64,000 nt of DNA from Salminus brasiliensis (lineage: Eukaryota > Chordata > Actinopteri > Characiformes > Bryconidae): positions 36,221,837 through 36,285,836 of the forward strand of contig NC_132893.1 in NCBI RefSeq assembly GCF_030463535.1, given 5' to 3'. The notes under the pieces were generated by a model, which saw nothing but the letters and a program-made list of their open reading frames with translations, searched no databases and was not told where the DNA came from. Within the stretch, counting starts at the first letter, position 1. Every line of letters begins with the position of its first letter. Both the position numbers and the translations under genes were made by a program. This document shows, piece after piece, positions 63,578-64,000 of this stretch.

Positions 63578-64000
63578 GTGAGGCTGGGCTAGTGCAGCAG
63601 ACGGGCTCTTTTAAGGAGCAGCTAATGATTTGATATCTGAGCCCAGATTCAGTTGATCAGCCAAGACCATGTTCGGTATCCGACGCATGCTTCTTTAGTC
63701 TACAACTGAAAATGCTAGGCTAACACTGCTAACAAACACTGGAATTGGACTGTCACCAATCTCCACTCTGTAAACACGCCCCCAAAACAATTCCCAATCC
63801 CCAATCAGAACTAATAACGTCCGGTTCAGTGTGTTTTACTGTTTGCACTGCCACACAGGTAACACACCTGTGCTCACATGATTTGGGCCACTTTTACCTG
63901 CAGTGTGAATGCAGCCTTAGAGATTAGCGAACACCTCCTGGAGGCTGTGGGATGATTTAGGCCTGCAGTTAGCACAGCGCTAAGTGGTGTACATACATTT
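63578..64000. other. antxr1 intron 9, start
   Basis: Unique apart from the small dispersed repeat at 63915-63990 (GCCTGCAGTTAGCACAGCGC). The next antxr1 exon is beyond the window. Confidence 0.5.

Overview
The window looks like nuclear DNA of a teleost fish, probably an ostariophysan such as a characiform or catfish (an inference from repeat style, not tested). Supporting signs are split genes with GT-AG introns, vertebrate protein families, an intact Tc1/mariner transposon, fish-type SINE and L2-like LINE remnants, and very many micro- and minisatellites. There are no bacterial-type operons, CRISPR arrays or phage genes.

Three protein-coding genes can be assembled exon by exon with consistent splice phases. 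(1) Minus strand, 29299 down to 105: a BMP1/tolloid metalloprotease, exons 1-18, 846 codons without a stop or frameshift; the last CUB domain and C-terminus lie beyond the left edge. (2) Minus strand, 36924 down to 34213: a neuropeptide FF receptor-type GPCR, three coding exons, 394 residues, complete. (3) Plus strand, 44093 to beyond the right edge: an ANTXR1-type von Willebrand A receptor (TEM8/anthrax toxin receptor 1 family), exons 1-9, 232 codons. The receptor and antxr1 are head to head, with about 7 kb between their start codons; bmp1 lies downstream of the receptor in the same orientation.

About a third of the window (roughly 21 kb by my tally) is tandem repeat, and almost every large intron or spacer has its own satellite: a 21-bp unit near 0.7-1.2 kb, a 75-bp unit at 8.5-9.7, 14.8-15.2 and 51.7-53.0 kb, a CCAAT-bearing 30-bp unit at 13.8-14.35 kb, a 5.4-kb 11-bp satellite at 15.8-21.2 kb, a 27/30/33-bp unit at 25.3-27.2 kb, a 2.3-kb TAGTG/TAG repeat beside the bmp1 promoter, a ~42-bp unit at 38.6-40.2 kb, a 14-bp unit at 46.5-48.0 kb, an 82-bp unit at 49.3-50.2 kb and a 29-bp unit at 59.2-60.6 kb. 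Several sit directly against splice sites. Most long open frames in the window are by-products of these arrays.

I see no clearly new gene system. The observations most worth a second look are: a perfect partial copy of bmp1 exon 2 with its splice acceptor inside the 11-bp satellite; bmp1 intron 10, which is almost wholly a 75-bp satellite whose unit resembles a branch point plus 3' splice site; bmp1 exon 6 held between two UG tracts; clustered AP-1 and CCAAT motifs in bmp1 introns; a GC-AG intron in antxr1; and an apparently intact Tc1 transposase.
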